A program made the translations under genes and the position numbers. Positions 54,572-63,469 of a stretch of 64,000 nucleotides of DNA are shown in pieces. The stretch's first letter is position 1, and each line of letters begins with the position of its first letter. Below the pieces are notes generated by a model. That model was given only the letters and a program-made list of their open reading frames with translations, made no database searches and had not been told where the DNA came from. Source of the stretch: Gemmatimonadaceae bacterium (GTDB lineage Bacteria > Gemmatimonadota > Gemmatimonadetes > Gemmatimonadales > Gemmatimonadaceae); NCBI GenBank assembly GCA_036504815.1, contig DASXUN010000012.1, positions 310,001 through 374,000 of the forward strand, given 5' to 3'.

Positions 54572-56179
54572 CTAAGTCAGTCCCGCGACGACCTGGTTCC
54601 GGCCGCGATGCTTCGCCGTGTACAGCCGCTGATCCGCGGTCTTGAAGATCGTCGCTCGCCCCTCGCCGCCGGCACGGTAGACGGCGACGCCCATGCTCAG
54701 CGTCACGCGAATGGTGACCCCGCCCTGCTCCACGGCCATCGCCTCGATGCGTTGCCGCAGGCGTTCGGCCAGCTCCGCCGCGCCTTCCGCCGACGTCTGC
54801 GGCAGGATCAGGGCGAGTTCCTCGCCGCCAATGCGGGCGCAGACGTCGACCGTTCGCACCCCGTCGTGCATCACCTTGGACACCGCGCGCAGCACCGCAT
54901 CGCCGGCCTCATGCCCGTAGGTGTCGTTGACCTGCTTGAAGAAATCGATGTCACCGATCACCAGCGCGCACGACCCGCCGAAACGGTCGGTTTCCGCCAG
55001 CACGCGCTCGAGCTGCTCGTCGAAGTGCCTCCGGTTCCACAACCCCGTGAGCGCATCGGTGCGCGACCGCCGGCTGGCATCGGCCAGTTCCCACGATGCC
55101 TCCAGCGCATTCACGGCCAGCGCCGACAGCACGCTCCCGTTGCGAATCTCGAGCGCGCGCAGCACGCCGGGGCGCGATGCGCCGACCAGCAGCGCCCCGA
55201 TCGTGTGCGACCCGCGCAGCATCGGCAGCACGGCCATGGACCCCGCCACGATGCCGCCGTCATCATCGCGCAACAGCCCGCCGCGCTCGGCGAGAAAGCG
55301 GGCATCTTCCCAGAAAGCCGCGGTCCCTTCGATGCAGGCCGCGCCGGCCATCGACCCCGCCGTCACCGCCGAGTCGCGCATCGTCGCCGGCGCGCGGTCG
55401 CTCGACGCCGCCACGCGGCCGCTTCGCGCCTCCGCGTCCCAGCGCAGCAATACGGCGAACTCGCCCCCGGTGACCTCCACCGCGTAGTCGCAGAGCGATC
55501 GTTCCAGCATCTCCGGTTCGTGCGTGCGCTGCAGGTCGCGCGCAATGCGCAGCAGCGCCCGCGTGAAGCGGCTCTGCCGTGCCACCTCGTTGCGCGTCGA
55601 GAAGAGGCTCGCGAGGCGCCCCACCTGCGCCGCGTGCCGCGGCAGCCAGTCGCGCAGCGTGTCGCGGGCCGTCGTTAACCGCTCGGCGGTGGACAGCACG
55701 ATGGCCCCCATCGGCTCGCCCGAGGCGTAGCGCACCGGACAGATGGCAATGCGCGGCTCGCCGTCGCGCCGCTCGAAGCCCACCATTTGCTCCGCGGCCG
55801 ACCAGGCGACGAGCGCCCGCTCGGGCGCCGTGCCCCACGTGGCGCCCGGCGGCGGATCGCCAGCGCCCGTCCACGCCACGATGTCGAGCGCCGAAGACTC
55901 CAGGCCGAACTGCCGCCAAAGGGAAACTTCCGATGCCCCGTGCTGGCGGGCCACATCCTCGAGATACGGGCGCAACTCGGCCGCCAGTTCGCGGGCGTCG
56001 CGCTCCGCCAGCGCCGCCAGGTCCTCACCGCGCAGCACTTGCATGGGGTTGAGCGTCGGACGCACCGGTCCCGACACGCGCGGCGGGGGGCTGCTCACCT
56101 CGCGCCGCGATCCCCACCAGCGGCCGGCGACGGCACCGATCGCCAGGCCGATGACCAGGAGCGCGAACGCGGCGCCCAC
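54572..56179 (-). CDS. Diguanylate cyclase (GAF-like + GGDEF) with intact inhibitory site
   Basis: 535 aa. One N-terminal membrane segment (AAFALLVIGLAIGAVAGRWW), about 200 residues of GAF-like sensing domains, then the GGDEF domain. The active site is GGEEL at 451-455 and the allosteric RxxD I-site is RTVD five residues upstream, both intact. It should make c-di-GMP with product inhibition. It starts 3 bases after the larB stop on the same strand, so larB-GGDEF may be cotranscribed. Confidence 0.9.
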   Translation of the reverse strand: MGAAFALLVIGLAIGAVAGRWWGSRREVSSPPPRVSGPVRPTLNPMQVLRGEDLAALAERDARELAAELRPYLEDVARQHGASEVSLWRQFGLESSALDIVAWTGAGDPPPGATWGTAPERALVAWSAAEQMVGFERRDGEPRIAICPVRYASGEPMGAIVLSTAERLTTARDTLRDWLPRHAAQVGRLASLFSTRNEVARQSRFTRALLRIARDLQRTHEPEMLERSLCDYAVEVTGGEFAVLLRWDAEARSGRVAASSDRAPATMRDSAVTAGSMAGAACIEGTAAFWEDARFLAERGGLLRDDDGGIVAGSMAVLPMLRGSHTIGALLVGASRPGVLRALEIRNGSVLSALAVNALEASWELADASRRSRTDALTGLWNRRHFDEQLERVLAETDRFGGSCALVIGDIDFFKQVNDTYGHEAGDAVLRAVSKVMHDGVRTVDVCARIGGEELALILPQTSAEGAAELAERLRQRIEAMAVEQGGVTIRVTLSMGVAVYRAGGEGRATIFKTADQRLYTAKHRGRNQVVAGLT

Positions 56180-56182
56180 CGC

Positions 56183-56938
56183 TCAGCTCCCCAGCTCGAG
56201 AATGCGCGCGGCGGCCACGGCGGCGCCAAAGCCGTTGTCGATGTTGCACACGACGACGCCCGCCGCGCACGAGTTGAGCATCGTCAGCAGGGCCGCGAGC
56301 CCACCGAAGCTGGCGCCGTACCCGACGCTCGTCGGCACGGCGATCACCGGCACGCGCACCATGCCGCCGACCACCGACGGCAGCGCGCCATCCATGCCAG
56401 CGACCACGACGATCACGCGGGCCGCGCGCAGGTTCTCCTGCTGCGCGAGCACGCGATGGATCCCCGCCACCCCCACGTCCGCCACCCGCCGTGCGGCATG
56501 TCCGAAGGCGCGGAGCGCGACAATGCACTCCTGCGCCACGGGGAGATCGCCCGTCCCGGCCGTCACGACCAGCGCCCCCCGCTCGACGGGCGCCGGCGCT
56601 CCCTCGCGCCGCAGCAGCACGGTGCGGGCGAGCGCGTCGATTTCGGCGAGCGGGTATGCCTGCGACAGCGCGGCGCGCATGGCCGCATCAGCGCGCGTCA
56701 CCAGAAATCCGTCCCCCTGCGCCGCGAGCCGCGCACAGACCTGCAGCGCCTGCTCCCCCGACTTCCCCTCGCCGAAGACCACTTCGGGGTAGCCCTGGCG
56801 CAGCGCGCGATGATGGTCAATCTGCGCGAACGACAAGTCTTCGATTGGCGCCGCGTCCAGCTGCGCGAGTGCATCCTCCACCGTGCGCCGACCGGCGGCC
56901 ACGTCTGCCAGCAGGGAGCGCACGCGATCGCGCATCAT
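56183..56938 (-). CDS. larB: LarB: pyridinium-3,5-biscarboxylate mononucleotide synthase
   Basis: 251 aa. The C-terminal half is PurE-like (LVVTAGTGDLPVAQECIVALRAFGHAARRVADVGVAGIHRVLAQQ; VVAGMDGALPSVVGGMV; PTSVGYGASFGG), with a LarB-specific N-terminal extension. LarB begins synthesis of the nickel-pincer cofactor of lactate racemase from NaAD. larC, larE and larA are not in the window. ATGA overlap with dusB upstream. Confidence 0.93.
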   Translation of the reverse strand: MMRDRVRSLLADVAAGRRTVEDALAQLDAAPIEDLSFAQIDHHRALRQGYPEVVFGEGKSGEQALQVCARLAAQGDGFLVTRADAAMRAALSQAYPLAEIDALARTVLLRREGAPAPVERGALVVTAGTGDLPVAQECIVALRAFGHAARRVADVGVAGIHRVLAQQENLRAARVIVVVAGMDGALPSVVGGMVRVPVIAVPTSVGYGASFGGLAALLTMLNSCAAGVVVCNIDNGFGAAVAAARILELGS

Positions 56939-57981
56939 GCGGCCGGCTCCACAATCGAGTCGGGGTCCGGCACGATGCTCCCACCGCCCCGGTCGTCGCG
57001 ATGCGCCCAGTCGTTCTCGAGATAGTCGCGGAAGATCCCCTCGACTTCGTCGAACGACTCCACCGCATGCAGCTGCTTCCGCAGCGCCGCCGAATTGTGC
57101 AGCCCGCGTACATACCAGCCCAGGTGCTTGCGAAACTCGATCGCCGCCCCGACCGGATCGTGCTCATACTCCTGCACCATTCGCGCGTGCTCCAGCGCCG
57201 CCTCGAACCGGCCCGGCACATCCGGCGCCGCCGGCACCGGCGTGCCGTCGATGAGCGCGCGCGCCTCACGGAAGATCCACGGCTGGCCGAAGGCGCCGCG
57301 GCCGATCATCACGCCCGCGCATCCGGTGTGCTGCCACATGCGCAGCGCGTCCGCCGACGTCTTGATGTCACCGTTGCCGAGCACCGGGATGTCGAGCGCC
57401 TCCACGACCCGCGCAATCTCGTCCCAGTTGGCGGCGCCGGAATACATCTGGGTGCGAGTCCGCGCGTGCAGCGCCAACATGCGCGCCCCGGCATCCTGGC
57501 ACCGCAGCGCGATGCCCACGGGATCGCGCATGTCCTCGTTCCAGCCGCTGCGGATCTTCACCGTCACCGGCAGATGGGTGCTCGCCGCGACGGCCCGGAT
57601 GACCGCCTGCACCAGGTCGAGATCGCGCAGGCAACCCGAACCGCCGTTGCGGCGCACGACCTTCTTCACCGGGCAGCCGAAGTTGATGTCGATGTAGTCC
57701 GGGTCGAACAGTTCGGTCACCACCCGGGCCGCTGCACCCATCGCGTCCGGCTCCGCCCCGAAGATCTGCACCCCGATCGGCCGCTCGTCCGCCCCGAACT
57801 TCAGCTTGCCAAGGGTCGCCTCGTTCTCCCGGCGGATTCCCTCCGCCGACAGGAACTCCGTAACGACCACATCTGCGCCAAAGCGGCGGCAAAGGCGTCG
57901 GAATGGCGATTCCGACACCCCCGCCATCGGCGCCAGGAAGACAGGGACGTCCGAAGAAACCTGAAAGGGAAAATGGGGCAT
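56935..57981 (-). CDS. dusB: tRNA-dihydrouridine synthase (DusB-type)
   Basis: 348 aa. Flavin-binding TIM barrel with PVFLAPMAGVSESPFRRLCRRFGAD, DINFGCPVKKVVRRNGGS (catalytic Cys), KIRSGWNEDM, LALHARTRTQMYSG and GNGDIKTSADALRM, and a C-terminal tRNA-binding helical domain. ATG 57981 is used because the conserved N-terminus begins there and a leaderless-type promoter lies directly upstream. Confidence 0.95.
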   Translation of the reverse strand: MPHFPFQVSSDVPVFLAPMAGVSESPFRRLCRRFGADVVVTEFLSAEGIRRENEATLGKLKFGADERPIGVQIFGAEPDAMGAAARVVTELFDPDYIDINFGCPVKKVVRRNGGSGCLRDLDLVQAVIRAVAASTHLPVTVKIRSGWNEDMRDPVGIALRCQDAGARMLALHARTRTQMYSGAANWDEIARVVEALDIPVLGNGDIKTSADALRMWQHTGCAGVMIGRGAFGQPWIFREARALIDGTPVPAAPDVPGRFEAALEHARMVQEYEHDPVGAAIEFRKHLGWYVRGLHNSAALRKQLHAVESFDEVEGIFRDYLENDWAHRDDRGGGSIVPDPDSIVEPAA

Positions 57982-57988
57982 CCAGATC

Positions 57989-58017
57989 AACCTAATTGGA
58001 AGGCCAAGTCCGTGCAA
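57989..58017 (-). promoter_or_regulatory. Leaderless-type promoter of dusB
   Basis: Minus strand: TTGCAC (58012-58017), 17-bp spacer, TAGGTT (57989-57994), then seven bases and ATG 57981. Its -35 lies only 9 bases from the -35 of the divergent ptsN promoter. Confidence 0.68.
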
Positions 58018-58023
58018 CAACTT

Positions 58024-58074
58024 GATTTGACTTCACTTGGCCCCGGCGCTAACTTCGGCTCAACAAGTCAAATC
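58024..58074. promoter_or_regulatory. Paired operator-like inverted repeat at the ptsN promoter
   Basis: Two perfect 10-bp arms, GATTTGACTT (58024-58033) and AAGTCAAATC (58065-58074), are separated by 31 bp (41 bp centre to centre, about four helical turns). The left arm contains the ptsN -35; the right arm lies just after the predicted start site. Because the left arm is not transcribed into the ptsN mRNA, a DNA-level regulator is more likely than an RNA hairpin. Confidence 0.55.
58027..58055 (+). promoter_or_regulatory. Promoter of the ptsN-like gene
   Basis: TTGACT (58027-58032), an exact 17-bp spacer and TAACTT (58050-58055). The predicted start at about 58062 leaves a 30-base leader with GCGGGGAA as ribosome-binding site before ATG 58094. 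Confidence 0.75.
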
Positions 58075-58093
58075 CTGTGTTGCGGGGAACTGC

Positions 58094-58546
58094 ATGGAAC
58101 TGCGTGAATTCTTTTCCGAAGATGCCGTCCAACTGAACCTGGCCGGCTCTACCAAGGACGACGTCTTGAAGGAGCTCATTGGCCTGCTCGGGCTCGATGA
58201 AAAGAACGAGCAGATGCTCTTCAAGATGCTCAAGCGCCGGGAGAACCTCGGCTCCACCGGCATAGGCCGCGGCATCGCCATTCCCCACTGCCGTTCGCTC
58301 GTGGTCAGCAAGCTCCGCGTCGCCTTTGGCCGCAAGAAGGAAGGCATCGACTTCAAGGCGATGGATGGCCAGCCGGTCCACTTCTTCTTCCTGATCGTGG
58401 CGCCGCCGCTGGAAGTCTCCAATCAGTATCTGCCCGTGCTCGGGAAGATCGCGCAGTTCTCGAAGGAGCCCGATCTGCCGGATCGCCTCCTCGCGCTCTC
58501 GCAGCCGTCGGAGTTCATGAAGCTCCTCGACGAAAAGGGCATCTAG
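58094..58546 (+). CDS. PTS EIIA domain protein (PtsN/fructose type), second copy
   Basis: 150 aa. Phosphorylatable His65 in GIAIPHCRS, with DDVLKELIGLLG and FFFLIVAPPLEVSNQYLPVL. Like the protein at 17082 it is a free IIA domain without transport partners in the window, so a regulatory role is likely. ATG 58094 was chosen; an in-frame TTG at 58037 lies within the promoter. The promoter region carries a paired inverted repeat. Confidence 0.88.
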   Translation: MELREFFSEDAVQLNLAGSTKDDVLKELIGLLGLDEKNEQMLFKMLKRRENLGSTGIGRGIAIPHCRSLVVSKLRVAFGRKKEGIDFKAMDGQPVHFFFLIVAPPLEVSNQYLPVLGKIAQFSKEPDLPDRLLALSQPSEFMKLLDEKGI

Positions 58547-58555
58547 CCCACACCG

Positions 58556-58578
58556 GCGGCGCGCTCCAGGCGCGCCGC
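58556..58578. terminator. Hairpin between ptsN and the MATE gene
   Basis: 9-bp stem (GCGGCGCGC 58556-58564 with GCGCGCCGC 58570-58578) and a 5-base loop, between convergent genes. The following AGCTGTTCTGG has few T residues, so termination may be weak. Confidence 0.5.
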
Positions 58579-58591
58579 AGCTGTTCTGGTG

Positions 58592-59971
58592 TCAGGAATT
58601 CGCGTGTGAATGCTCCACGACGACGCGCGAGATGTCGCTCCGCAGGCGACGCTGGACGCGCCACGCTTGCAGGAGCGACGCCACGATGAGTCCGGACGTC
58701 AGCCCCCACCAGATGCCGGCCCCGCCAAGCCGCGTGCGGAATCCCAGCACCGCCGCCAGCGGCACGCCGATCCCCCAGAAGCCGAACAGATGGAGGACCA
58801 TCGGCACCTTGGTGTCGCCGGTGCCGCGCGCGAGGCCGCTGGCCACGGCCTGCGTGCCGTCGAAGACCTGAAAGACGCCGGCAATGGCGATCAGTCCGGC
58901 TGCCACGCCGATCACCGCGGTATCGCTGGTGAACCACCCGGCGATCGGCTGCGGGAAGAGGAGCATCGCCAGCCCGCTGCAGGCCATGAACCCGACGCCG
59001 AGCACCCAGGCGCCCGCGGCATGCCGTCGCGCCGAGGGCATGTCGCCCCGCCCCACCGCCTGCCCCACGAGCGCCGCCGCCGCCGTCGAGAATCCGACAG
59101 GGACCATGAAGGTGAGCGAGGCGAGGCTCAACGCCACCTCGTGTCCGGCCAGTGGAATCGTCCCCAGCCAGCCGAACATCAGCGTCGCCATCGCGAAGGC
59201 CCCCGCCTCGAAGAACCACTGGAAACCGATGGGCGCCCCCAGCCGCACGGTGTTCCAGAGCGGGGTGAACTGCAGGCTGGCCCGCCACGAGCCGGTGAGA
59301 TGCGCGTGCAGGTCGCGCCATCCGGCCCCGAGCAGCACGGCCAACATGACCCAGCGGGCGAAGACCGTGGACCACGCCGAGCCGGCGATCCCCATCGCCG
59401 GCGCGCCTAGGTTCCCGAAGATCAGCACCCAGTTGGCGGCGACGTTCACCACATTCGCCACCACGACGGCGATCAGCACCGGACGCACGCGGAGCATCGC
59501 CTGCAACGACTGTCGCAGCACGATGAAGGCGAAGAATGGCGGGAGCCCCGCCGCGCTGATTGCCACGTAGGCGGTGGCGAGCGGCACCACCTCCGCCGGC
59601 TGGCGGAGGAGACGAAAGGCCGATCCGCTCGCCAGGAAGCCGGCGCCCACGGCGACGCTTACTAGCAGGGCGAGCAGCACGCCGCGCTGGATCCCCCGCC
59701 GCGCGCCGCCCATATCGCCAGCGCCAATGGCCTGCGACACCACCGGATCGAGCGCCATCAGGGTCCCCATCCCGAAGATGGCGATGTTGTAGAAGTAGAA
59801 GTTTCCCAGGGCGACGCCGCCGAGCGCGTCGGCCGAGATCCGGCCGACCATCAGGGTGTCGACGACCCCCATCAACTGGAGGCCCACCTGCACGACGACC
59901 ACCGGCGCGGCGATGCCAAGCATCTCGCGCAGTTCCGAACGGGTGGGCCAGCTCAGGGAATGGGTGGACAT
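58592..59971 (-). CDS. MATE-family (NorM-type) efflux transporter
   Basis: 459 aa with twelve hydrophobic segments and the two-lobe MATE arrangement: LGIAAPVVVVQVGLQLMGVVDTLMVGRI and, in the second half, LGAPIGFQWFFEAGAFAMATL, with DGTQAVASGLARGTGDTKVP. It exports drugs or metabolites in exchange for H+ or Na+. ATG 59971 starts the first lobe; the much longer open frame upstream is antisense to the REC-EAL gene. Confidence 0.92.
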   Translation of the reverse strand: MSTHSLSWPTRSELREMLGIAAPVVVVQVGLQLMGVVDTLMVGRISADALGGVALGNFYFYNIAIFGMGTLMALDPVVSQAIGAGDMGGARRGIQRGVLLALLVSVAVGAGFLASGSAFRLLRQPAEVVPLATAYVAISAAGLPPFFAFIVLRQSLQAMLRVRPVLIAVVVANVVNVAANWVLIFGNLGAPAMGIAGSAWSTVFARWVMLAVLLGAGWRDLHAHLTGSWRASLQFTPLWNTVRLGAPIGFQWFFEAGAFAMATLMFGWLGTIPLAGHEVALSLASLTFMVPVGFSTAAAALVGQAVGRGDMPSARRHAAGAWVLGVGFMACSGLAMLLFPQPIAGWFTSDTAVIGVAAGLIAIAGVFQVFDGTQAVASGLARGTGDTKVPMVLHLFGFWGIGVPLAAVLGFRTRLGGAGIWWGLTSGLIVASLLQAWRVQRRLRSDISRVVVEHSHANS

Positions 59972-60131
59972 GGGCGTCACAGAATAACACCGCGCGCGCG
60001 GTAGATGCGAAAGGAACGGCGGGGCGCTATGCTTACGGTCGAGCGGTCCCGGAGACTGCGCCGCGAGGCGCCCCAGAACTCGTCCGTACCGCCGCGAGCG
60101 CCCCGTTTCGTGAACCTCGCCGACTGATCCC

Positions 60132-61325
60132 GTGACCGAAATCCTGCTCCTCGACGACGATCCACTGCAACTCAAGCTGCTGGCCCGCACGCTCAACGGC
60201 CTCGGGTACAAGCAATTGCTGGGGTGCAGTTCCGCCGCGGCGGCGCTGACCGCGCTCAATTCACCGACGCGCAACATCGGGCTCATCCTGCTGGACCTCA
60301 ACATGCCCGGCGTTGACGGCATCGCGTTTCTCCGGCTGCTGGGCGAGCGACGCGCCGAGATCCCCGTGGTGCTGGTGAGCGGTGAGGATGAGCGACTGAT
60401 CGAGACGGCGGCGCGCTTCGGCGCCTCGCAGAACATCAAGATCCTCGGCTCGGTCCCGAAGCCGGTCTGGCCCGCTGAACTGCGCTCCGTGCTCGAGCGC
60501 TGGGAGACGCCCGCGCCGCCACCGCCGCGGCCGAAGCAGTATCCCGCCGAGGAAGTGGCTCGCGCCATCCTGCATGGCGAACTCGTGCCCCATTATCAGC
60601 CCATCGTCGAGCTGGCCACGGGTGCGCTGGTTGGCGTCGAAGCGCTGGTGCGCTGGCAGCACCCGCAGGATGGCATTGTCATGCCGGGCCAGTTCATCGC
60701 CGTCGCCGAGGAGCGCGGGCTGATCCGGGACCTCACGCGCATCATGATCCGGGCCGGCATGATGCAGCGCCAGCAGTGGCGCGACCAGGGACTCGAGATC
60801 TCGGTCGCCGTCAACGTGTCGATGGACGACCTCGGGCGCGCCGATTTCGCCGACTACGTGTTCAGCGAACTCGATCGCACCGGCCTGCCGGCCAAGGACC
60901 TCGTCCTCGAGGTCAGCGAGCAGCGCTTCGCCCAGAACCCCGACGCCGCCCTCGCGACGGTCAGCCGGCTCCGCCTGCGCCGCATCACGATGTCCATCGA
61001 CGATTTCGGCACGGGCACCTCGTCGCTGGCGCAGCTGCGCGACCTCCCCTTCAACGAGGTCAAGGTCGACGGGTCGTTCGTCCACGGCGCGGGGAGCAAC
61101 GCGATTCTCGGCGCCATCGTCAACTCGAGTCTCGATCTCGCCCAGCGCATCGGCATGCGCACCCTCGCCGAGGGCGTGGAGGACAGCGCCGACTGGGTCT
61201 TCCTGCGCGCCAACAAGTGCGACCACGCGCAGGGGTACTTCATTGGCACCCCGATGCCCGCCTCGGAACTCACGACGTGGCTCCCGTCGTGGGAGAAGCG
61301 GCGCCGGAAGCTCTTCGAGACCTGA
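60132..61325 (+). CDS. Response regulator with c-di-GMP phosphodiesterase (REC-EAL)
   Basis: 397 aa. REC domain (residues 1-122) with acidic cluster DDD (8-10) and phospho-acceptor Asp55, then an EAL domain: EAL at 170-172 (VEALVRW), NVS, EVSEQRF, DDFGTGTSS, EVKVDGSF and EGVED, so the catalytic residues look complete. It should degrade c-di-GMP on phosphorylation. GTG 60132 begins the REC domain. Divergent from the MATE gene; the 160-base gap shows no promoter that I trust. Confidence 0.92.
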   Translation: MTEILLLDDDPLQLKLLARTLNGLGYKQLLGCSSAAAALTALNSPTRNIGLILLDLNMPGVDGIAFLRLLGERRAEIPVVLVSGEDERLIETAARFGASQNIKILGSVPKPVWPAELRSVLERWETPAPPPPRPKQYPAEEVARAILHGELVPHYQPIVELATGALVGVEALVRWQHPQDGIVMPGQFIAVAEERGLIRDLTRIMIRAGMMQRQQWRDQGLEISVAVNVSMDDLGRADFADYVFSELDRTGLPAKDLVLEVSEQRFAQNPDAALATVSRLRLRRITMSIDDFGTGTSSLAQLRDLPFNEVKVDGSFVHGAGSNAILGAIVNSSLDLAQRIGMRTLAEGVEDSADWVFLRANKCDHAQGYFIGTPMPASELTTWLPSWEKRRRKLFET

Positions 61326-61337
61326 GGGCCCGCCGCG

Positions 61338-61408
61338 CCGGGCGCGGCCGGATGAGAAGCAACGGGCGCCTTGCCGGGCGCGGTCGCATGAAGACCAACG
61401 GGCGCCTC
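61338..61408. repeat. Two-copy tandem duplication carrying the terminator arm
   Basis: Two imperfect copies of about 35 bases (61338-61372 and 61373-61408), each with GCCGGGCGCGG, then GATGAGAAG or CATGAAGAC, then CAACGGGCGCC. Both contain the 5' arm of the following terminator, so either could pair with the single 3' arm. Confidence 0.6.
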
Positions 61409-61426
61409 GCGGCGCCCGTTGCTATT
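61396..61426. terminator. Bidirectional terminator between REC-EAL and guaA
   Basis: Perfect 11-bp stem (CAACGGGCGCC 61396-61406 with GGCGCCCGTTG 61411-61421), loop TCGC, then CTATT on the plus strand. It lies 70 bases after the REC-EAL stop and immediately after the guaA stop on the other strand. Confidence 0.75.
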
Positions 61427-62960
61427 CCCACTCGATGGTCGCGGGTGGCTTGGAGCTGATGTCGTAGACGACGCGGTTCACGCCCCGCACCTCATTGATG
61501 ATGCGGCTCGAGATCCGGCCCAGCACCTCGTGCGGGAAGGCGAACCAGTCGGCCGTCATGCCGTCGGTGCTGGTCACCGCGCGCAGCGCCACCACGTTCT
61601 CGTACGTGCGTCCGTCGCCCATCACGCCCACCGAACGCACCGGGAGGAACACGGCGAACGCCTGCCAGATCTTGTCGTACAGGCTGGCCGCGCGAATCTC
61701 CTCGAGGTAGATGGCATCGGCCTGGCGCAGGGTGTCGACGCTCTCCTGATCCACCGCGCCGAGCACGCGGATGGCGAGGCCCGGCCCGGGGAACGGGTGC
61801 CGTCCGACCATCTCCTCGGGCAAGCCGAGTTCGCGCCCCACGTTGCGCACTTCGTCCTTGAACAGTTCGCGCAGCGGCTCGATGAGCGTGAAGACCATGT
61901 CGGGCTTGAGCCCGCCAACGTTGTGGTGCGTCTTGATGGTCGCGCTGGGGCCGCCCTTGGCGCTCACCGACTCGATGACGTCGGGATAGAGCGTCCCCTG
62001 TACGAGAAACGCCGCCCCCTGTCCCGCCTCGGCCGCGGCCTCCTCGAAGACATCGATGAAGGTGTGCCCGATGATCCGGCGCTTCTGCTCCGGCTCGCCG
62101 ACGCCCGCCAGCGCCGACAGGAACCGTTCCTCCGCGCGCACGGTGACCAGCTTGATCCCCAGGTGCCGCCCCATCGTGCGTTCCACCTGCTCGCGCTCGT
62201 GCAGCCGCAGGAGCCCCGTGTCGACGAAGATGCAGGTGAGCTGGTCGCCGATGGCCTTGTGCACCAGCGCCGCGGCCACCGACGAATCCACGCCGCCGGA
62301 GAGGCCGCAGATCACGTGCTGGCTGCCGACGAGGGCGCGGATCTTGGCGACTTCGATATCGATGAAATGCCCGGGCGTCCAGTCGGGGGTGCAGCCGCAG
62401 ACGCCGAAGAGGAAGTTCTGGATGATCTCGGCGCCGCGCACCGTGTGCGCCACCTCCGAGTGAAACTGCACCGCGTGGACGGGCTTGGTCTCATGGCGAA
62501 AGCCCGCGATCACCCGGTCGCTACGCGCCGTCACCACGTATCCCGGCGGCGGAACTTCCACGTGGTCGCCGTGGCTCATCCAGACCGTGGACCGTTCACC
62601 CGCCGCGAAGCCCGCGAACAGCCCGGCCGGCTCGACGACCTGCACCTCGGCGCGTCCGTACTCCCGGCCGCCGCCCCCCACCACCGCGCCGCCTTCGGTG
62701 TGCGCGATCCACTGCATGCCGTAGCAGACGCCCAGCAGCGGGGCCGCATCGAGGATGCGCGCGTCGAACGTCGGCGCGCCCTCGTCGGTCACCGAACTCG
62801 GCCCGCCCGACAGGATGATGCCGGCCGGCTTCCACTCGCGGATCCACTCGAGCGAGCGCGTGGGCGGATGGATCTCGCAGTAGACGTGCGCCTCGCGCAC
62901 GCGCCGCGCGATGAGCTGCGTGAACTGCGAGCCGCAATCGAGGATCAGGATGCGCTTCAC
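61422..62960 (-). CDS. guaA: GMP synthase (glutamine-hydrolysing)
   Basis: 512 aa. N-terminal glutaminase ([18 protein letters not shown], nucleophile Cys in GVCYGMQW, His/Glu in AVQFHSEV), ATP-pyrophosphatase P-loop ([20 protein letters not shown]) and the dimerisation domain ([13 protein letters not shown], ending PPATIEWE). It converts XMP to GMP. The GTG start overlaps the stop of the phosphodiesterase gene (TAGTG). Confidence 0.97.
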   Translation of the reverse strand: MKRILILDCGSQFTQLIARRVREAHVYCEIHPPTRSLEWIREWKPAGIILSGGPSSVTDEGAPTFDARILDAAPLLGVCYGMQWIAHTEGGAVVGGGGREYGRAEVQVVEPAGLFAGFAAGERSTVWMSHGDHVEVPPPGYVVTARSDRVIAGFRHETKPVHAVQFHSEVAHTVRGAEIIQNFLFGVCGCTPDWTPGHFIDIEVAKIRALVGSQHVICGLSGGVDSSVAAALVHKAIGDQLTCIFVDTGLLRLHEREQVERTMGRHLGIKLVTVRAEERFLSALAGVGEPEQKRRIIGHTFIDVFEEAAAEAGQGAAFLVQGTLYPDVIESVSAKGGPSATIKTHHNVGGLKPDMVFTLIEPLRELFKDEVRNVGRELGLPEEMVGRHPFPGPGLAIRVLGAVDQESVDTLRQADAIYLEEIRAASLYDKIWQAFAVFLPVRSVGVMGDGRTYENVVALRAVTSTDGMTADWFAFPHEVLGRISSRIINEVRGVNRVVYDISSKPPATIEWE

Positions 62961-63469
62961 TAGAGCTTCCACTCCGGTCCGTCGAGCTTCACGAATTCGA
63001 CGTGCTTCGAGTCGAGGTCGATGATCGCCGCGCAGGGCGCGCCGTACACCCAGCCGCACGCCTCACCGGGATTCACGATCAGCGTGTCCCCGCGCGACTT
63101 CATCTCCTGCTTGTGCTCGTGACCGTGCACGACCAGGGCGTGCGACATCATGGACCGTTCGCTCACGTCGGCCAGGTCGTGCACCAGCAGGATCTTGTGG
63201 TCGCTGATCTGCGTCGAGTGCGGCGCTTCGAACAGTTCGCAGGCCAGGCACTGCGCCGCCGTCGCCCGCAGCCCCTCGCGATCGCCGTCGTTGCGTCCGA
63301 AGACGCCGACCAACGGCGAGGAGTTGTCGAGGAACGGCTGCAGCGAAAACGGCGAGCAGAAATCGCCGGCGTGCAGCACCATCTCCACCCCGCGCGCCTG
63401 GAACTCCTGCAGCAGGGCCGAGACGGCTGGCACGCGATCATGGGTGTCGCTGATGAGACCGATGCGCAT
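62960..63469 (-). CDS. YfcE/MJ0936-type metallophosphoesterase
   Basis: 169 aa. Calcineurin-like fold with DTHD (near residue 9), HAGDF, GRNDGD, HD and GHEHKQE, the metal-binding set of YfcE-type phosphodiesterases. The physiological substrate is not known. ATG 63469 overlaps the lysA stop (TGATG) and starts exactly at [11 protein letters not shown]. Confidence 0.88.
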   Translation of the reverse strand: MRIGLISDTHDRVPAVSALLQEFQARGVEMVLHAGDFCSPFSLQPFLDNSSPLVGVFGRNDGDREGLRATAAQCLACELFEAPHSTQISDHKILLVHDLADVSERSMMSHALVVHGHEHKQEMKSRGDTLIVNPGEACGWVYGAPCAAIIDLDSKHVEFVKLDGPEWKL

